Counted from the stretch's first letter, positions 50,745-60,074 are shown. The stretch is DNA of 64,000 bases from [Pasteurella] aerogenes (GCA_900637275.1 LR134362.1:992001-1056000); one strand, 5' to 3'. Notes: a model not told the origin generated them from the letters alone. A program made the numbers and translations.

Positions 50745-51581
50745 ATGAATAATTTTGAAAATGTCATTGGTTTCGGCGTAGCAGGCAATTTCGCCGGACA
50801 TTTAGAGCAAGCCGGCGAGGCAGCGGACTTTATTAATGTAAAAACAGAAGAGGAAATTCAGCCGAAAGCTATTTTTCCTTTTTATGTGCCAAGTGATAAA
50901 TTGAATTCGCCTTACCAATTTCTTTCTGTCTATCCAATTTCTGCCAATACCATTGCATTTCCTCAAGACGCCGATAACTTACAAATTGAACCAGAAATCG
51001 CATTACTTTGCGACATTCAATATTCAGGGCAAAAAGTGACCGCACTTTTACCACGCGCCTTCGCCGCCTATAATGACTGTTCGATTCGACGCCCTGGCGC
51101 AAACAAAATTTGTGAAAAGAAAAACTGGGGCGCATCTTCTAAAGGTATTGCCGATACATTTATCCCGCTTTCTTCTTTTGAGCATGGAAGTGAAATTGAT
51201 CAATATCGAATTGCCTGTTTCCATAAACGCAATGGTGAGCTAAATCACTACGGTGTCGATAGTCCGGCGCTGGGTTATAGCTATTTCCATCAAAAATTAT
51301 TGACCTGGATCGTAGATAAAATGAATAATCAGCCAGATGAAGGCCCAATGAACAATATTGCAGAATTGCTTCAACAAGCAAATTATCCGCAAAAAGCCAT
51401 CATTGGCATCGGCGCAACACGTTATACGGAATTTGGCGAAACTCACTTTTTGCAACCGGGTGATACCAGTATCGTTGTGGTATATAATGGCTCTCAATAT
51501 AGTGCAGAGCAAATTGTTGGAATGGCAAATAACGAAAATTTTGCTCCGGATATTTCAGCGTTAGTACAAAAAGTTGTTTAA
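50745..51581 (+). CDS. Uncharacterised protein, possibly DUF5718 / FAH-like
   Basis: A 278-residue soluble protein without signal peptide or membrane segment. I recall similar Pasteurellaceae and Campylobacter proteins as DUF5718. The stretch LQIEPEIALLCDIQYSG and the later FNDCS-like AYNDCSIRRPG and KNWGASSKG resemble the fumarylacetoacetate hydrolase fold (E-P-E and N-D-x-S-x-R patterns), so a hydrolase or decarboxylase relative is possible. AAAGGGAATACTC precedes the ATG. It is divergent from the rRNA operon and has its own terminator. Function unknown. Confidence 0.8.
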   Translation: MNNFENVIGFGVAGNFAGHLEQAGEAADFINVKTEEEIQPKAIFPFYVPSDKLNSPYQFLSVYPISANTIAFPQDADNLQIEPEIALLCDIQYSGQKVTALLPRAFAAYNDCSIRRPGANKICEKKNWGASSKGIADTFIPLSSFEHGSEIDQYRIACFHKRNGELNHYGVDSPALGYSYFHQKLLTWIVDKMNNQPDEGPMNNIAELLQQANYPQKAIIGIGATRYTEFGETHFLQPGDTSIVVVYNGSQYSAEQIVGMANNENFAPDISALVQKVV

Positions 51582-51598
51582 TTTTGCCCAAACAAAAA

Positions 51599-51626
51599 AG
51601 CCAAACTCTCTTGAATTTGGCTTTTA
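51599..51626. terminator. Bidirectional terminator
   Basis: AAGCCAAA (51599-51606) and TTTGGCTT (51616-51623) form a stem with A and T runs on both sides. It lies between the convergent genes ending at 51581 and 51642. Confidence 0.8.
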
Positions 51627-51641
51627 TTTTATTTCGTTATC

Positions 51642-52463
51642 TTATTTTTGATACAGTGGAGCCGGTCCCGTTGTTCCTGCTTTGTTTTCGCCACTTTCAA
51701 ATTGTTTTAATACAGTACCTGACGATCTGATTTCCACACGACGGTTTGGACGTAAACAATCACGTAATGCTTGACCACTTTCACCATCACAAGCTTTCAC
51801 TTGTTGTGCTTTACCATAACCGATGGCAGAAATATCTGCATTAACACCTTGTTGTAGCAAGCGTGCTTTTACGCGCTCTGCACGACGTTGAGAAAGATCC
51901 AAGTTATATTCTACTGAACCTAAACGGTCGGTATAACCAGCCACTTTTACATCTTTTGCGCCGGAAGATTTTAATTGAGCAGCAACATTATCAACAACTT
52001 CCACACCTTTAGCTGTTAACGTATCTTTATCAAAATCAAATAAGAAATCGCCACTCAAACTGAATGAAGAATTACCGTTACAACCATTTGGATACCAATA
52101 GAAATTTTGTGCGTTCATATTTTTATCAAATAAAATTTTGTATTGACAAATTTTATGTACACCATTTTCACGATAGTTAAATGCATAATCCCATTCACGA
52201 ACACCATACAAACCTTCAGCAAAATGTGGACGACCAAGCAAATTATAAAGCTGATCTTTGTTCATACCACGTTCAACCATGCGAACATTATCCCAGTTTG
52301 GCCAAGAACCAAATTGGCTGCCGTCATGGTTAAATTGTGCTTCATCAATTTTTGGCCATACCAAATTATCAGATGTGCCTTCATCTGTAACGTTACTTAA
52401 GTTTCCGCAAGCTGCTAACGTAGTTGCAGCAACTGCAGATAATAAAAGATGTGATAATTTCAT
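51642..52463 (-). CDS. OmpA-family lipoprotein with SmpA/BamE-like domain
   Basis: A 273-residue lipoprotein with lipobox LAAC (Cys19). After a linker, a domain around residues 55-125 (NVRMVERGMNKDQLYNLLGR...GVREWDYAFNY) resembles the BamE/SmpA fold. The C-terminal part (about 135-250) is an OmpA/Pal-type peptidoglycan-binding domain, with FLFDFDKDTL, VAGYTDRLGSVEYNLDLSQRR and NRRVEI. It should anchor the outer membrane to the cell wall. Two disulfide candidates are CDGESGQALRDC and the pair around residues 109 and 126. Distinct from Pal and from the porin-type OmpA (P5). Confidence 0.88.
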   Translation of the reverse strand: MKLSHLLLSAVAATTLAACGNLSNVTDEGTSDNLVWPKIDEAQFNHDGSQFGSWPNWDNVRMVERGMNKDQLYNLLGRPHFAEGLYGVREWDYAFNYRENGVHKICQYKILFDKNMNAQNFYWYPNGCNGNSSFSLSGDFLFDFDKDTLTAKGVEVVDNVAAQLKSSGAKDVKVAGYTDRLGSVEYNLDLSQRRAERVKARLLQQGVNADISAIGYGKAQQVKACDGESGQALRDCLRPNRRVEIRSSGTVLKQFESGENKAGTTGPAPLYQK

Positions 52464-52700
52464 TTGTTTTACCTTGTTTGGGTTGATAACTTTGATATTT
52501 ATTCAAAAAAACAACGACGAAACCTCATGCCCGCAAAATTCCGTCAAATTAATTCAGTGTGACTTGTAGTAATTAATATAATGCAATAACTGAAAATTAC
52601 GTCACAATATCACTGCTAAAGCATACTAATTGGAAACACGCCTAAAGTAAATCCTTACATTCAAGAAATTACATAACTTTACAATAGCGCTAAAATTTAT

Positions 52701-53759
52701 TTACCACCATGTTCGTTGATCTCTTTTTAACCAGTGTAATAGAACATTATCTGCACTTTCTTCCGCTTGTTTACCCAATTTCTGCACCAAGGATTTTTTG
52801 ACTGTATATTTTATTTCAAGCACAAGTTTGTCTTGGATTGCGGCTAAAATAACATCATCACTGGTTTGCAATTCATCCACCAAATTCAACGCTAACGCCT
52901 GTTGTCCAAACCAATGCTCCCCGGTTGCAATTTTCTCAATATCCAAGTGCGGTCGATTTTGCGCCACAAATTGTTTAAATAATTGATGGGTTTCTTCCAA
53001 TTCTTGTTGAAATTTTTCCCGACCTTTTTCCGTATTTTCCCCCAACACCGTCATCGTGCGTTTATACTCTCCCGCCGTCATCACATCCACATCAATATCA
53101 TGCTTTTTCAACAAACGATGAACATTCGGAATTTGCGCGACCACCCCAACCGAACCAATAATAGCAAAAGGGGCAGCAATAATGTTATCCGCCACGCACG
53201 CCATCATATAACCACCGCTCGCCGCCACTTTATCCACCGCGACCGTTAATTTAATGTGATGCGCTTTTAAGCGTGCCAATTGCGATGCTGCCAAACCGTA
53301 TCCATGTACCACACCACCGGGACTTTCCAAACGCAACAATACTTCATCTTCCGGTTTTGCCACCGCAATAATTGCGCTAATTTCTTCACGAAGTGCGGTC
53401 GTTTCTGACGCCGAAATATCGCCTTTAAAATCTAATACATAAAGATGCGGTTTACGCTCAGAAGTAACATTTTCGCCTTTTTTCCGTTTCGCCTTCTCCG
53501 CTTTTGTTTTACGCTTTTCTTCTTTTTTCTGCACTTTTTCTTGCTGTTTTATTTCGTCTTCCGACAAATAAAAATCCGCTAACTTTTTACGATTATCTTT
53601 ATATTCCTGCGATAAGTCTTTGATGACCAATTCACCGCTCTGCGCCGCATGGCGACGCTTAAGGCTAATGATCATAAACATAACTCCGGCAACAACTAAA
53701 ATCAGGGTTAAAATTTCCAAAATAAACAATCCGTATCCTAATAATAAATCAGACCACAT
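52701..53759 (-). CDS. sohB: Inner-membrane serine protease SohB
   Basis: A 352-residue S49-family peptidase with an N-terminal membrane helix (about 8-33) and a highly charged Lys/Glu stretch at 55-100. The protease domain has nucleophile Ser181 (VAASGGYMMAC) and general base Lys233 (TAGEYKRTMT), the Ser-Lys dyad of the SppA/SohB group. The active site faces the periplasm in relatives. Length matches E. coli SohB (349). No partner gene is adjacent. Confidence 0.95.
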   Translation of the reverse strand: MWSDLLLGYGLFILEILTLILVVAGVMFMIISLKRRHAAQSGELVIKDLSQEYKDNRKKLADFYLSEDEIKQQEKVQKKEEKRKTKAEKAKRKKGENVTSERKPHLYVLDFKGDISASETTALREEISAIIAVAKPEDEVLLRLESPGGVVHGYGLAASQLARLKAHHIKLTVAVDKVAASGGYMMACVADNIIAAPFAIIGSVGVVAQIPNVHRLLKKHDIDVDVMTAGEYKRTMTVLGENTEKGREKFQQELEETHQLFKQFVAQNRPHLDIEKIATGEHWFGQQALALNLVDELQTSDDVILAAIQDKLVLEIKYTVKKSLVQKLGKQAEESADNVLLHWLKRDQRTWW

Positions 53760-54074
53760 TCTCTTTTCCTATAGTAAATAAAAATTAATCGCAATTATCA
53801 TAAACGATCCCGCTAAAAGTGCAATGCACTTCACATTTTGTTTCACATGAAAGACGTCTTTTTCCTTATGATTGATAACTTTTATTTCATGCCTTGTTAA
53901 CAAAAGTGAAATTGATCAAGTAGTTATGCAGCTTTAAATAAATAATGACATCTTTTTCTATTAACCTAAAGTAAAAAATCATTTTACAATTCAGTGGTTT
54001 ATTTCATCAAAAATGATAATTATAATGACCGCACTTTTAAGCAAAACCTTTTAACTTTAGTAAGGAAATATAAA
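53760..54074. other. Intergenic region between sohB and azoR
   Basis: 315 AT-rich bases between divergent genes. They contain the palindrome AAGTGCAATGCACTT (53817-53831), a Fur-like sequence (54014-54028) and an uptake signal (54028-54036). No gene is seen. Confidence 0.6.
54014..54028. promoter_or_regulatory. Possible Fur-like site upstream of azoR
   Basis: TGATAATTATAATGA matches the 7-1-7 Fur pattern TGATAAT-N-ATTATCA at 12 of 14 positions. In an AT-rich gap such matches arise by chance, so this is a weak call. Confidence 0.3.
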
Positions 54075-54665
54075 ATGAGTAATGTTTTAGTATTAAAATC
54101 AAGTATTCTTGCAGGAAATTCACAAAGTAACCAACTTTCAGACTACCTTGTCTCTAAATTACAAGGTGCGAATGTTGTAGTACGCGATCTTGCCGCTAAC
54201 CCACTTCCACATTTCGACGGTGTTGCTGCCAATGCACTACGTGGTCAACCAAGCACTGAACAAGACAAAGCGCTTTTAGCCTTATCTGATGAATTAGTGG
54301 CTGAATTAAAAAATGCAGATACTGTAGTTATCAATGCACCAATGTATAACTTCGGTATTCCTACTCAATTAAAAAGCTATATTGACTTTATTGCACGTCC
54401 ACACGTCACTTTCCAATATGGCGCAAATGGTCCTGAAGGCTTAGTAAAAAATACTAAAGCCATCGTTATCGCTTCATTTGGTGGTATGCACCAAGGTCAA
54501 ACAACCGATTTAATCACCGGTTATTTAAAAACGTTCTTAGGTTTCATCGGTATTACTGATGTTCAATTCGTTTATGCAGAAGGTATTGGTCTTGGCGCAG
54601 AAGCTATCGAAAAAGCACAAGCAAATGCGAAAGCTCAACTTGACGAATTAGCAAAAAACATCTAA
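54075..54665 (+). CDS. azoR: FMN-dependent NADH-azoreductase / quinone reductase
   Basis: A 196-residue flavodoxin-like oxidoreductase that transfers two electrons from NADH to quinones and azo compounds. FMN contacts lie in LKSSILAGNSQSNQLSDYL near the start, in NAPMYNFGIPTQLKSYIDFI (about 95-114) and in SFGGMHQG. The ATG at 54075 has TAAGGA upstream and gives the family N-terminus; the frame extends 27 codons further without support. Length equals E. coli AzoR (201). It carries its own terminator. Confidence 0.93.
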   Translation: MSNVLVLKSSILAGNSQSNQLSDYLVSKLQGANVVVRDLAANPLPHFDGVAANALRGQPSTEQDKALLALSDELVAELKNADTVVINAPMYNFGIPTQLKSYIDFIARPHVTFQYGANGPEGLVKNTKAIVIASFGGMHQGQTTDLITGYLKTFLGFIGITDVQFVYAEGIGLGAEAIEKAQANAKAQLDELAKNI

Positions 54666-54703
54666 TTCATTTTTATTTCTCCGTTAGTTATAGAAACCAC
54701 TCT

Positions 54704-54731
54704 AAGGACACAAAGATGTGTCCTTTTTTAT
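54704..54731 (+). terminator. Terminator after azoR
   Basis: AAGGACACA and TGTGTCCTT form a stem, followed by TTTTATTTTT, about 40 bases after the azoR stop. Confidence 0.85.
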
Positions 54732-54780
54732 TTTTCTCTATTTTTAGACGAAAATTTCAACAAAACAGACGATATATCAC

Positions 54781-54814
54781 TTGACAAAACAATCTTGCAC
54801 TAGTTTAATAGTAC
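54781..54814 (+). promoter_or_regulatory. trpE: trpE promoter with overlapping TrpR operator
   Basis: TTGACA (54781-54786), a 17-base spacer and TTTAAT (54804-54809) form a near-consensus promoter. The operator GCACTAGTTTAATAGTAC (54797-54814) covers the -10 element and matches the TrpR palindrome, so bound repressor would exclude RNA polymerase. Transcription should start near 54816, leaving a leader of only about 27 bases. Confidence 0.85.
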
Positions 54815-54842
54815 AAAATGATTTTTATACAAGGATTTTATT

Positions 54843-56390
54843 ATGTCGCCCGCTTTTATCCGAACCGAAACGCAGTCCGTCCCTTACCATAATGATCCGA
54901 CGGCTATTTTTGCAACTATTTGCCAAGCGCAAAAAAATACATTGTTATTGGAATCTGCCGAGATCCACAGTAAAAACAGCTTAAAAAGTTTATTACTCAT
55001 CAACGCCGCCCTCAAAATCTCTTGCTTGGCACAAACTGTCACCTTTGATGCCTTAACCGCTAATGGCGTTGCCATATTGCCGCTTATTCAAGAACAATTG
55101 AGCGCAATTAGCCAATTAACCAAACGTACAGAAAATCAACTCGTAGTTGAATTCTCTGCGCCACAACAAAATCTTGATGAAGACAGCAAATTACAAGCGG
55201 CAACCATTTTTGATGGATTACGCTGCATCACCTCATTATATCAACACAGCAGCACGCCCGTTTTCCTCGGTGGATTATTTGCCTATGATTTAGTTGCCAA
55301 TTTTATCCCAATGGAAAATATTGAATTAAAACAAGACGGGTTAAGCTGCCCTGATTATGTATTTTATTTGGCAGAAAACTTATTGATTATCGATCACCAA
55401 GCCAAACAATCAACGTTGCATACCTTCTGTTTTAACGCAAACTCACAAACCGAATTAACCCAAAGTGCGGTCAAAATTTGTGAAAAATTACAAAAAATTG
55501 AACCGCACTTACAGATTAAAGCTGCCTCGACCGAAGTCAGTACCAATCTTGAAGACGATAAATTCAAAGACATTATTCGTGCCTTAAAGCACCACATTAA
55601 CGTTGGTGATGTTTTCCAAATTGTCCCATCCCGGCGTTTTTCCTTAGCTTGTCCAAATACCTTGGCAACCTATCGACAACTAAAACACAACAACCCAAGT
55701 CCTTATATGTTCTTTATGCAAGATGAGGAATTCACCTTATTTGGTGCATCACCGGAAAGCGCATTGAAATATTGTGCCTCAAACCGACAATTGGAAATTT
55801 ACCCGATTGCCGGCTCTCGCCCGCGCGGATTTGACAAACAAGGCAATATCGATCCTGATTTGGATGCTCGTCTTGAACTTGAATTGCGCTTGGACAAAAA
55901 AGAATTAGCCGAACATTTGATGCTCGTGGACTTAGCACGCAACGATGTTGCTCGAGTCTGCCAAAGCGGTACCCGCCAAGTAAAAGAATTAATGCAAATT
56001 GATCGCTATTCCCACATTATGCACCTCGTTTCCCGCGTTGTCGGCACGTTACGTCCTGAACTGGACGCATTGCACGCCTACCAAGCCTGCATGAACATGG
56101 GAACCCTAACTGGTGCGCCTAAAATTAAAGCTATGCAATTGATTTATCAATTTGAGCAACAAAAACGCCACAGTTATGGCGGTGCTGTCGGCTATTTAGG
56201 CTCCGACGGAAATTTCGATACTTGTATCGTAATCCGCTCTGCTTTTGTACAAAATGGTGTGGCGCATATTCAAGCCGGTTGTGGCGAAGTATTGGACTCT
56301 GACCCGCAAATGGAGGCTGACGAAACCCGCCACAAAGCTCGTGCGGTCATCAATGCCATCATCCAAACTAACCGCCAAGCTCAGTCGTAA
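54843..56390 (+). CDS. trpE: Anthranilate synthase component I
   Basis: A 515-residue large subunit that turns chorismate into anthranilate with ammonia from TrpG. The feedback-binding LLLESAEI motif near residue 35 is where tryptophan inhibits the E. coli enzyme. Chorismate-binding blocks GDVFQIVPSRRF, LFGASPESALKY, YPIAGSRPRG, HLMLVDLARND and GTLTGAPKIKAM are intact. The stop TAA is part of the trpG ribosome site (TAAGGAG). First gene of trpE-G-D-(GST)-CF. An inverted uptake-signal pair lies in the coding region near 55453-55510. Confidence 0.97.
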   Translation: MSPAFIRTETQSVPYHNDPTAIFATICQAQKNTLLLESAEIHSKNSLKSLLLINAALKISCLAQTVTFDALTANGVAILPLIQEQLSAISQLTKRTENQLVVEFSAPQQNLDEDSKLQAATIFDGLRCITSLYQHSSTPVFLGGLFAYDLVANFIPMENIELKQDGLSCPDYVFYLAENLLIIDHQAKQSTLHTFCFNANSQTELTQSAVKICEKLQKIEPHLQIKAASTEVSTNLEDDKFKDIIRALKHHINVGDVFQIVPSRRFSLACPNTLATYRQLKHNNPSPYMFFMQDEEFTLFGASPESALKYCASNRQLEIYPIAGSRPRGFDKQGNIDPDLDARLELELRLDKKELAEHLMLVDLARNDVARVCQSGTRQVKELMQIDRYSHIMHLVSRVVGTLRPELDALHAYQACMNMGTLTGAPKIKAMQLIYQFEQQKRHSYGGAVGYLGSDGNFDTCIVIRSAFVQNGVAHIQAGCGEVLDSDPQMEADETRHKARAVINAIIQTNRQAQS

Positions 56391-56400
56391 GGAGTACATC

Positions 56401-56988
56401 ATGGCAACAATTTTATTTTTAGATAATTTTGACTCGTTTACTTACAACTTAGTCGATCAATTTCGCACACTCGGGCATCAAGTACAAATTTACCGTAATG
56501 ACTGCGATTTGGAAATGTTGGAACAAGCCGCATTGGCGCAACCAAATACCTTATTAGCCCTCTCTCCCGGACCGGGAACGCCGGCTCAAGCAGGTAATTT
56601 ATTGCCGCTCATCCAGCGTTTAAAAGGCAAAATCGCCATTTTAGGTATTTGCTTGGGGCATCAAGCTATTATCGAAGCTTTTGGTGGTAAAGTCGTACAC
56701 GCCGGCGAAGTATTACATGGAAAAGTCTCTAATATTCAACATGATGAGCAAGCCATGTTTGCCAATTTAGCCAATCCAATGCCTGTGGCGCGCTATCACT
56801 CGTTGATGGGCGTGGATTTACCGCCGGAATTTATCGTCAACGCACAATACAACAATATTATTATGGCAATTCGCCACCGCACTTTGCCGATTTGCAGTTT
56901 CCAATTTCACCCCGAAAGTATTCTCACGGTGCAAGGATCACAATTATTGGAGCAAAGTATTGATTGGTTATTACAAAAACAAGCGTAA
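56401..56988 (+). CDS. trpG: Anthranilate synthase component II (glutamine amidotransferase)
   Basis: A 195-residue class I glutamine amidotransferase that supplies ammonia to TrpE. It has the oxyanion motif SPGPGTP, nucleophile Cys84 (GICLGHQAI), and a C-terminal His-Glu pair in FQFHPESIL. The start at 56401 has AAGGAG nine bases upstream; a longer frame runs back into trpE and is not used. TrpG is separate from TrpD, unlike the fused TrpGD of E. coli. The E. coli pabA product is similar, but the trp context settles the role. Confidence 0.96.
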   Translation: MATILFLDNFDSFTYNLVDQFRTLGHQVQIYRNDCDLEMLEQAALAQPNTLLALSPGPGTPAQAGNLLPLIQRLKGKIAILGICLGHQAIIEAFGGKVVHAGEVLHGKVSNIQHDEQAMFANLANPMPVARYHSLMGVDLPPEFIVNAQYNNIIMAIRHRTLPICSFQFHPESILTVQGSQLLEQSIDWLLQKQA

Positions 56989-57034
56989 TTTCACTCGGAA
57001 TTTTAATAAATTAACCAGAATTTAAGGATAACAT

Positions 57035-58036
57035 ATGCAAACTGAACACATCATCAATCGTATTTTTGACAAAGAACAACTGACCAACGCAGAAAGTGCG
57101 GTCTTATTTGGCGATATTATTCAAGGAAAATTATCCAACGAACAACTGTCCGGGGTATTAATTGCACTAAAAATGCGCGGTGAAACACCGGAAGAAATTA
57201 GCGGTGCAGTCTCCGCCTTATTAGATGCAGCACAACCTTTCCCAACACCAGATTACGCTTTTGCTGACATTGTTGGAACTGGCGGTGACGGCGCCAATAC
57301 GATTAATATTTCCACAGCCTCCGCCTTTGTCGGCGCTGCTTGTGGAGTCAAAGTCGCCAAACACGGTAATCGCAGTGTTTCCAGTAAAACTGGTGCCAGC
57401 GATTTATTAACCACTTTAGGAATCAACATCACCATGGATCCCGCCCAAGCGCGCAAAGCCTTAGATGAAATCAATTTCTGTTTTCTGTTCGCGCCACATT
57501 ACCACCCGGGATTTAAACACGCGGTACCTGTACGACAAGCCCTTAAAACGCGTACTATCTTTAATATTTTAGGACCATTAATCAACCCAGCGCATGCCCA
57601 ACGTCAATCCCTCGGCGTTTACTCTCTCCCGTTATTAAAAACCTACGCGGAAACTATAGCTCAATTAAATCATGAACATACTATCGTGGTACATGGTTCC
57701 GGTCTGGATGAAGTCGCCATTCACGGTAGCACTGAAGTGGCAGAAATTCGCGGTAAAAATATTGAATATTATCGTGTCACCCCACAAGATTTCGGTTTTA
57801 AAGAACAACCATTGGAAAGTTTACGTGGTGGCGAACCTGCAGAAAATGCCAAAATTTTGACCGCTCTTTTGCAAGGCAAAGGTAAAGATGCACATAATCA
57901 AGCGGTCGCCATGAATACCGCTATGCTGTTAAAATTATTTGGTCATGATAACCTAAAAGAAAATTCAGAACGCGCCTTGGACGTGCTTCGTTCCGGCAAG
58001 GCATTTGACTTACTACAAAAATTTACGCAATATTAG
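57035..58036 (+). CDS. trpD: Anthranilate phosphoribosyltransferase
   Basis: A 333-residue enzyme that joins anthranilate to PRPP. The PRPP-binding stretch is IVGTGGDGANTINIST, with KHGNRSVSSKTGASDLL next to it and FLFAPHYHPGFKH for anthranilate. AAGGATAAC precedes the ATG. It is 46 bases downstream of trpG and ends 2 bases before the GST-like gene. Confidence 0.97.
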   Translation: MQTEHIINRIFDKEQLTNAESAVLFGDIIQGKLSNEQLSGVLIALKMRGETPEEISGAVSALLDAAQPFPTPDYAFADIVGTGGDGANTINISTASAFVGAACGVKVAKHGNRSVSSKTGASDLLTTLGINITMDPAQARKALDEINFCFLFAPHYHPGFKHAVPVRQALKTRTIFNILGPLINPAHAQRQSLGVYSLPLLKTYAETIAQLNHEHTIVVHGSGLDEVAIHGSTEVAEIRGKNIEYYRVTPQDFGFKEQPLESLRGGEPAENAKILTALLQGKGKDAHNQAVAMNTAMLLKLFGHDNLKENSERALDVLRSGKAFDLLQKFTQY

Positions 58037-58038
58037 GA

Positions 58039-58650
58039 ATGAAAATGTACCAATTATATTTTTATGCGCCCTATTCCTCTTGGTCATTTCGACCTTGGAT
58101 CTTGTTGAAAACTTTGGATATTCCTTTTGTCGAACGACAACTACCTTTTGAGGATAAAGCCGAATTACATCGCCAATTAGCGCAACATTCGCCAACTGCT
58201 AAAGTACCGGTGTTACAACAAGATGAGCAAAAAATTTGGGATAGCCTTGCGATTATCGAATATATCGCCGAAGATTACCCACAAGTTTGGGCGGAGAATA
58301 AAATCGCTCGCGCATGGTCTCGCAGCGCTTGTGCTGAAATGCACTCGGGATTTCCCGCATTGCGCGAAATTTGTTCCTTTGCGCCTAAAAACAATACTCC
58401 GCTTGCAGCTATACCGGAAGAATTAGTCAAAGAACTCCAGCGCCTAAACCAATTATGGAAAGAAGGTTTAACCCTTTTTCAAGGCAACTATTTAGCCGGT
58501 TCACAATTTACTGCTGTGGATGCTTTTTTCGCGCCGGTCGTTGGCAGAATTGAAACTTATGGCTTACAACGCTATCTTGATCCGGAAAATCTCGCTTATT
58601 TTCAGCGAATTAAATCTTTGCCAAGCTATCAAGCCTGGTTAGATAAATAA
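58039..58650 (+). CDS. Glutathione S-transferase-like protein inside the trp operon
   Basis: A 203-residue protein. The N-terminal thioredoxin-like half starts YQLYFYAPYSSWSFRPWILL, where a Ser is the likely glutathione-activating residue. KVPVL and WDSLAIIEYIAEDYP follow, the usual GST glutathione-binding loop with E-Y/S-type motif. The C-terminal half is all-helical (TAVDAFFAPVVGR). It starts 2 bases after trpD and ends 11 before trpCF, so it is translated within the trp operon. It is not a known tryptophan enzyme and no role in the pathway is established. Confidence 0.87.
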   Translation: MKMYQLYFYAPYSSWSFRPWILLKTLDIPFVERQLPFEDKAELHRQLAQHSPTAKVPVLQQDEQKIWDSLAIIEYIAEDYPQVWAENKIARAWSRSACAEMHSGFPALREICSFAPKNNTPLAAIPEELVKELQRLNQLWKEGLTLFQGNYLAGSQFTAVDAFFAPVVGRIETYGLQRYLDPENLAYFQRIKSLPSYQAWLDK

Positions 58651-58661
58651 GAGAAACAAAC

Positions 58662-60074
58662 ATGATCGAATTAAATCTTGCAAACAAACCGACGATTTTG
58701 CAGCAAATTGTGTTGGATAAAATCGAATGGGTAAAACAAAAACAGGCAACATTTCCGCTTGAACAATTTCAACAAAAGATTACAAAATCCGACCGCACTT
58801 TTTATGAAGCCTTAGCGCAAGGTACCCATCAGCGCCCGGTATTTATTTTAGAATGTAAAAAAGCCTCCCCTTCAAAGGGACTAATTCGTCAAGAATTCAA
58901 TTTGACAGAAATCGCCAATGTATATCGTCATTACGCCGGCGCGATTTCCGTATTAACCGATGAAAAATATTTCCAAGGGGATTTTACTTTTATTAAACAA
59001 GTGCGCGATATCGTTCATCAACCGGTCTTATGCAAAGATTTTATGATCAGTGAATATCAAGTCTATTTGGCTCGTTATCATCAAGCGGACGCCATTTTGC
59101 TGATGTTATCTGTGGTGGACGATGAGACTTATCGTACGCTCTCAACCCTTGCTCATGAACTTGGCATGGGGATATTAACCGAAACATCAAATCAGCAAGA
59201 ATTGGAACGCGCCATTGCGTTGGGGGCTAAAGTGATCGGCATTAATAATCGCGATCTGCACGATTTATCGGTTGATCTTGGCAGAACGCCACCTCTTGCT
59301 CGCCAAATTCCTGCTGATCGTATCATTATCAGTGAATCCGGTATTTATACCCACAAGCAAGTACAACAACTTAAATCCTATGTTAACGGATTTTTGATCG
59401 GCAGCAGCTTAATGGGAAGTGCGGATTTAAATAATGCAGTACGATCCGTGATTTTCGGCGAAAACAAAGTGTGTGGTTTAACCCGTCCGCAAGATGTGCA
59501 GGCAGTCTATGCACAAGGCGCACTTTATGGTGGCTTGATTTTTGCCGAAAAATCGCCGCGTTGTGTGTCCTTACGCCAAGCACAAGAATTGATCACTCAA
59601 GCACCACTGCGTTTTGTCGGCGTGTTTCAAAATCAAGATAAGGATCTGATCGTCAAACTTGCCAAACAATTGGCGCTATTTGCTGTACAATTACATGGCA
59701 CAGAAACTGCCGAATTTATTACCGCACTTCGTCAAGATCTACCGTCAAATTGCCAAATTTGGCAAGCCATATCCATTGATGTCTCGCAAAGTGCGGTGGA
59801 TTTTCAGCCGATTTCGGCAGTGGATCGCTATGTGTTAGACAGTAAAATCGGTAATCAACAAGGCGGTACCGGTGTGACCTTTGATTGGTCGAAAATTCCG
59901 GCACAATACAAAGATAGCATCATGTTAGCCGGCGGCATTAATCCACAAAATATTGGATTAGCCCTTGAACAACAATGTCTAGGGATTGATTTAAATTCTG
60001 GTGTGGAAAGCGCAGCGGGAATTAAAGATACCGTTAAACTGGCGCAAACTTTTCAGCAAATTTTAGATAAATAA
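58662..60074 (+). CDS. trpCF: Bifunctional indole-3-glycerol phosphate synthase / PRA isomerase
   Basis: A 470-residue fusion of two TIM barrels, as in E. coli TrpC(F). The first domain (about 1-255) makes indole-3-glycerol phosphate: FILECKKASPSKGLIR has the catalytic lysine, GINNRDLHDLSVDL and ISESGIYT follow. The second (about 260-470) isomerises phosphoribosylanthranilate: KVCGLTRPQDV with catalytic Cys, and LAGGINPQNI. Last gene of the upstream trp unit, followed by a terminator. Confidence 0.97.
   Translation: MIELNLANKPTILQQIVLDKIEWVKQKQATFPLEQFQQKITKSDRTFYEALAQGTHQRPVFILECKKASPSKGLIRQEFNLTEIANVYRHYAGAISVLTDEKYFQGDFTFIKQVRDIVHQPVLCKDFMISEYQVYLARYHQADAILLMLSVVDDETYRTLSTLAHELGMGILTETSNQQELERAIALGAKVIGINNRDLHDLSVDLGRTPPLARQIPADRIIISESGIYTHKQVQQLKSYVNGFLIGSSLMGSADLNNAVRSVIFGENKVCGLTRPQDVQAVYAQGALYGGLIFAEKSPRCVSLRQAQELITQAPLRFVGVFQNQDKDLIVKLAKQLALFAVQLHGTETAEFITALRQDLPSNCQIWQAISIDVSQSAVDFQPISAVDRYVLDSKIGNQQGGTGVTFDWSKIPAQYKDSIMLAGGINPQNIGLALEQQCLGIDLNSGVESAAGIKDTVKLAQTFQQILDK

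Noticed and set aside
53817..53831. AAGTGCAATGCACTT palindrome as two overlapping uptake signals
   Set aside because: Neither half has the full nine-base signal, so it is probably chance or an unknown operator.
54815..54842. Trp leader peptide or attenuator before trpE
   Set aside because: Only about 27 bases separate the expected transcription start from the trpE ATG; no Trp codon run or terminator is there.
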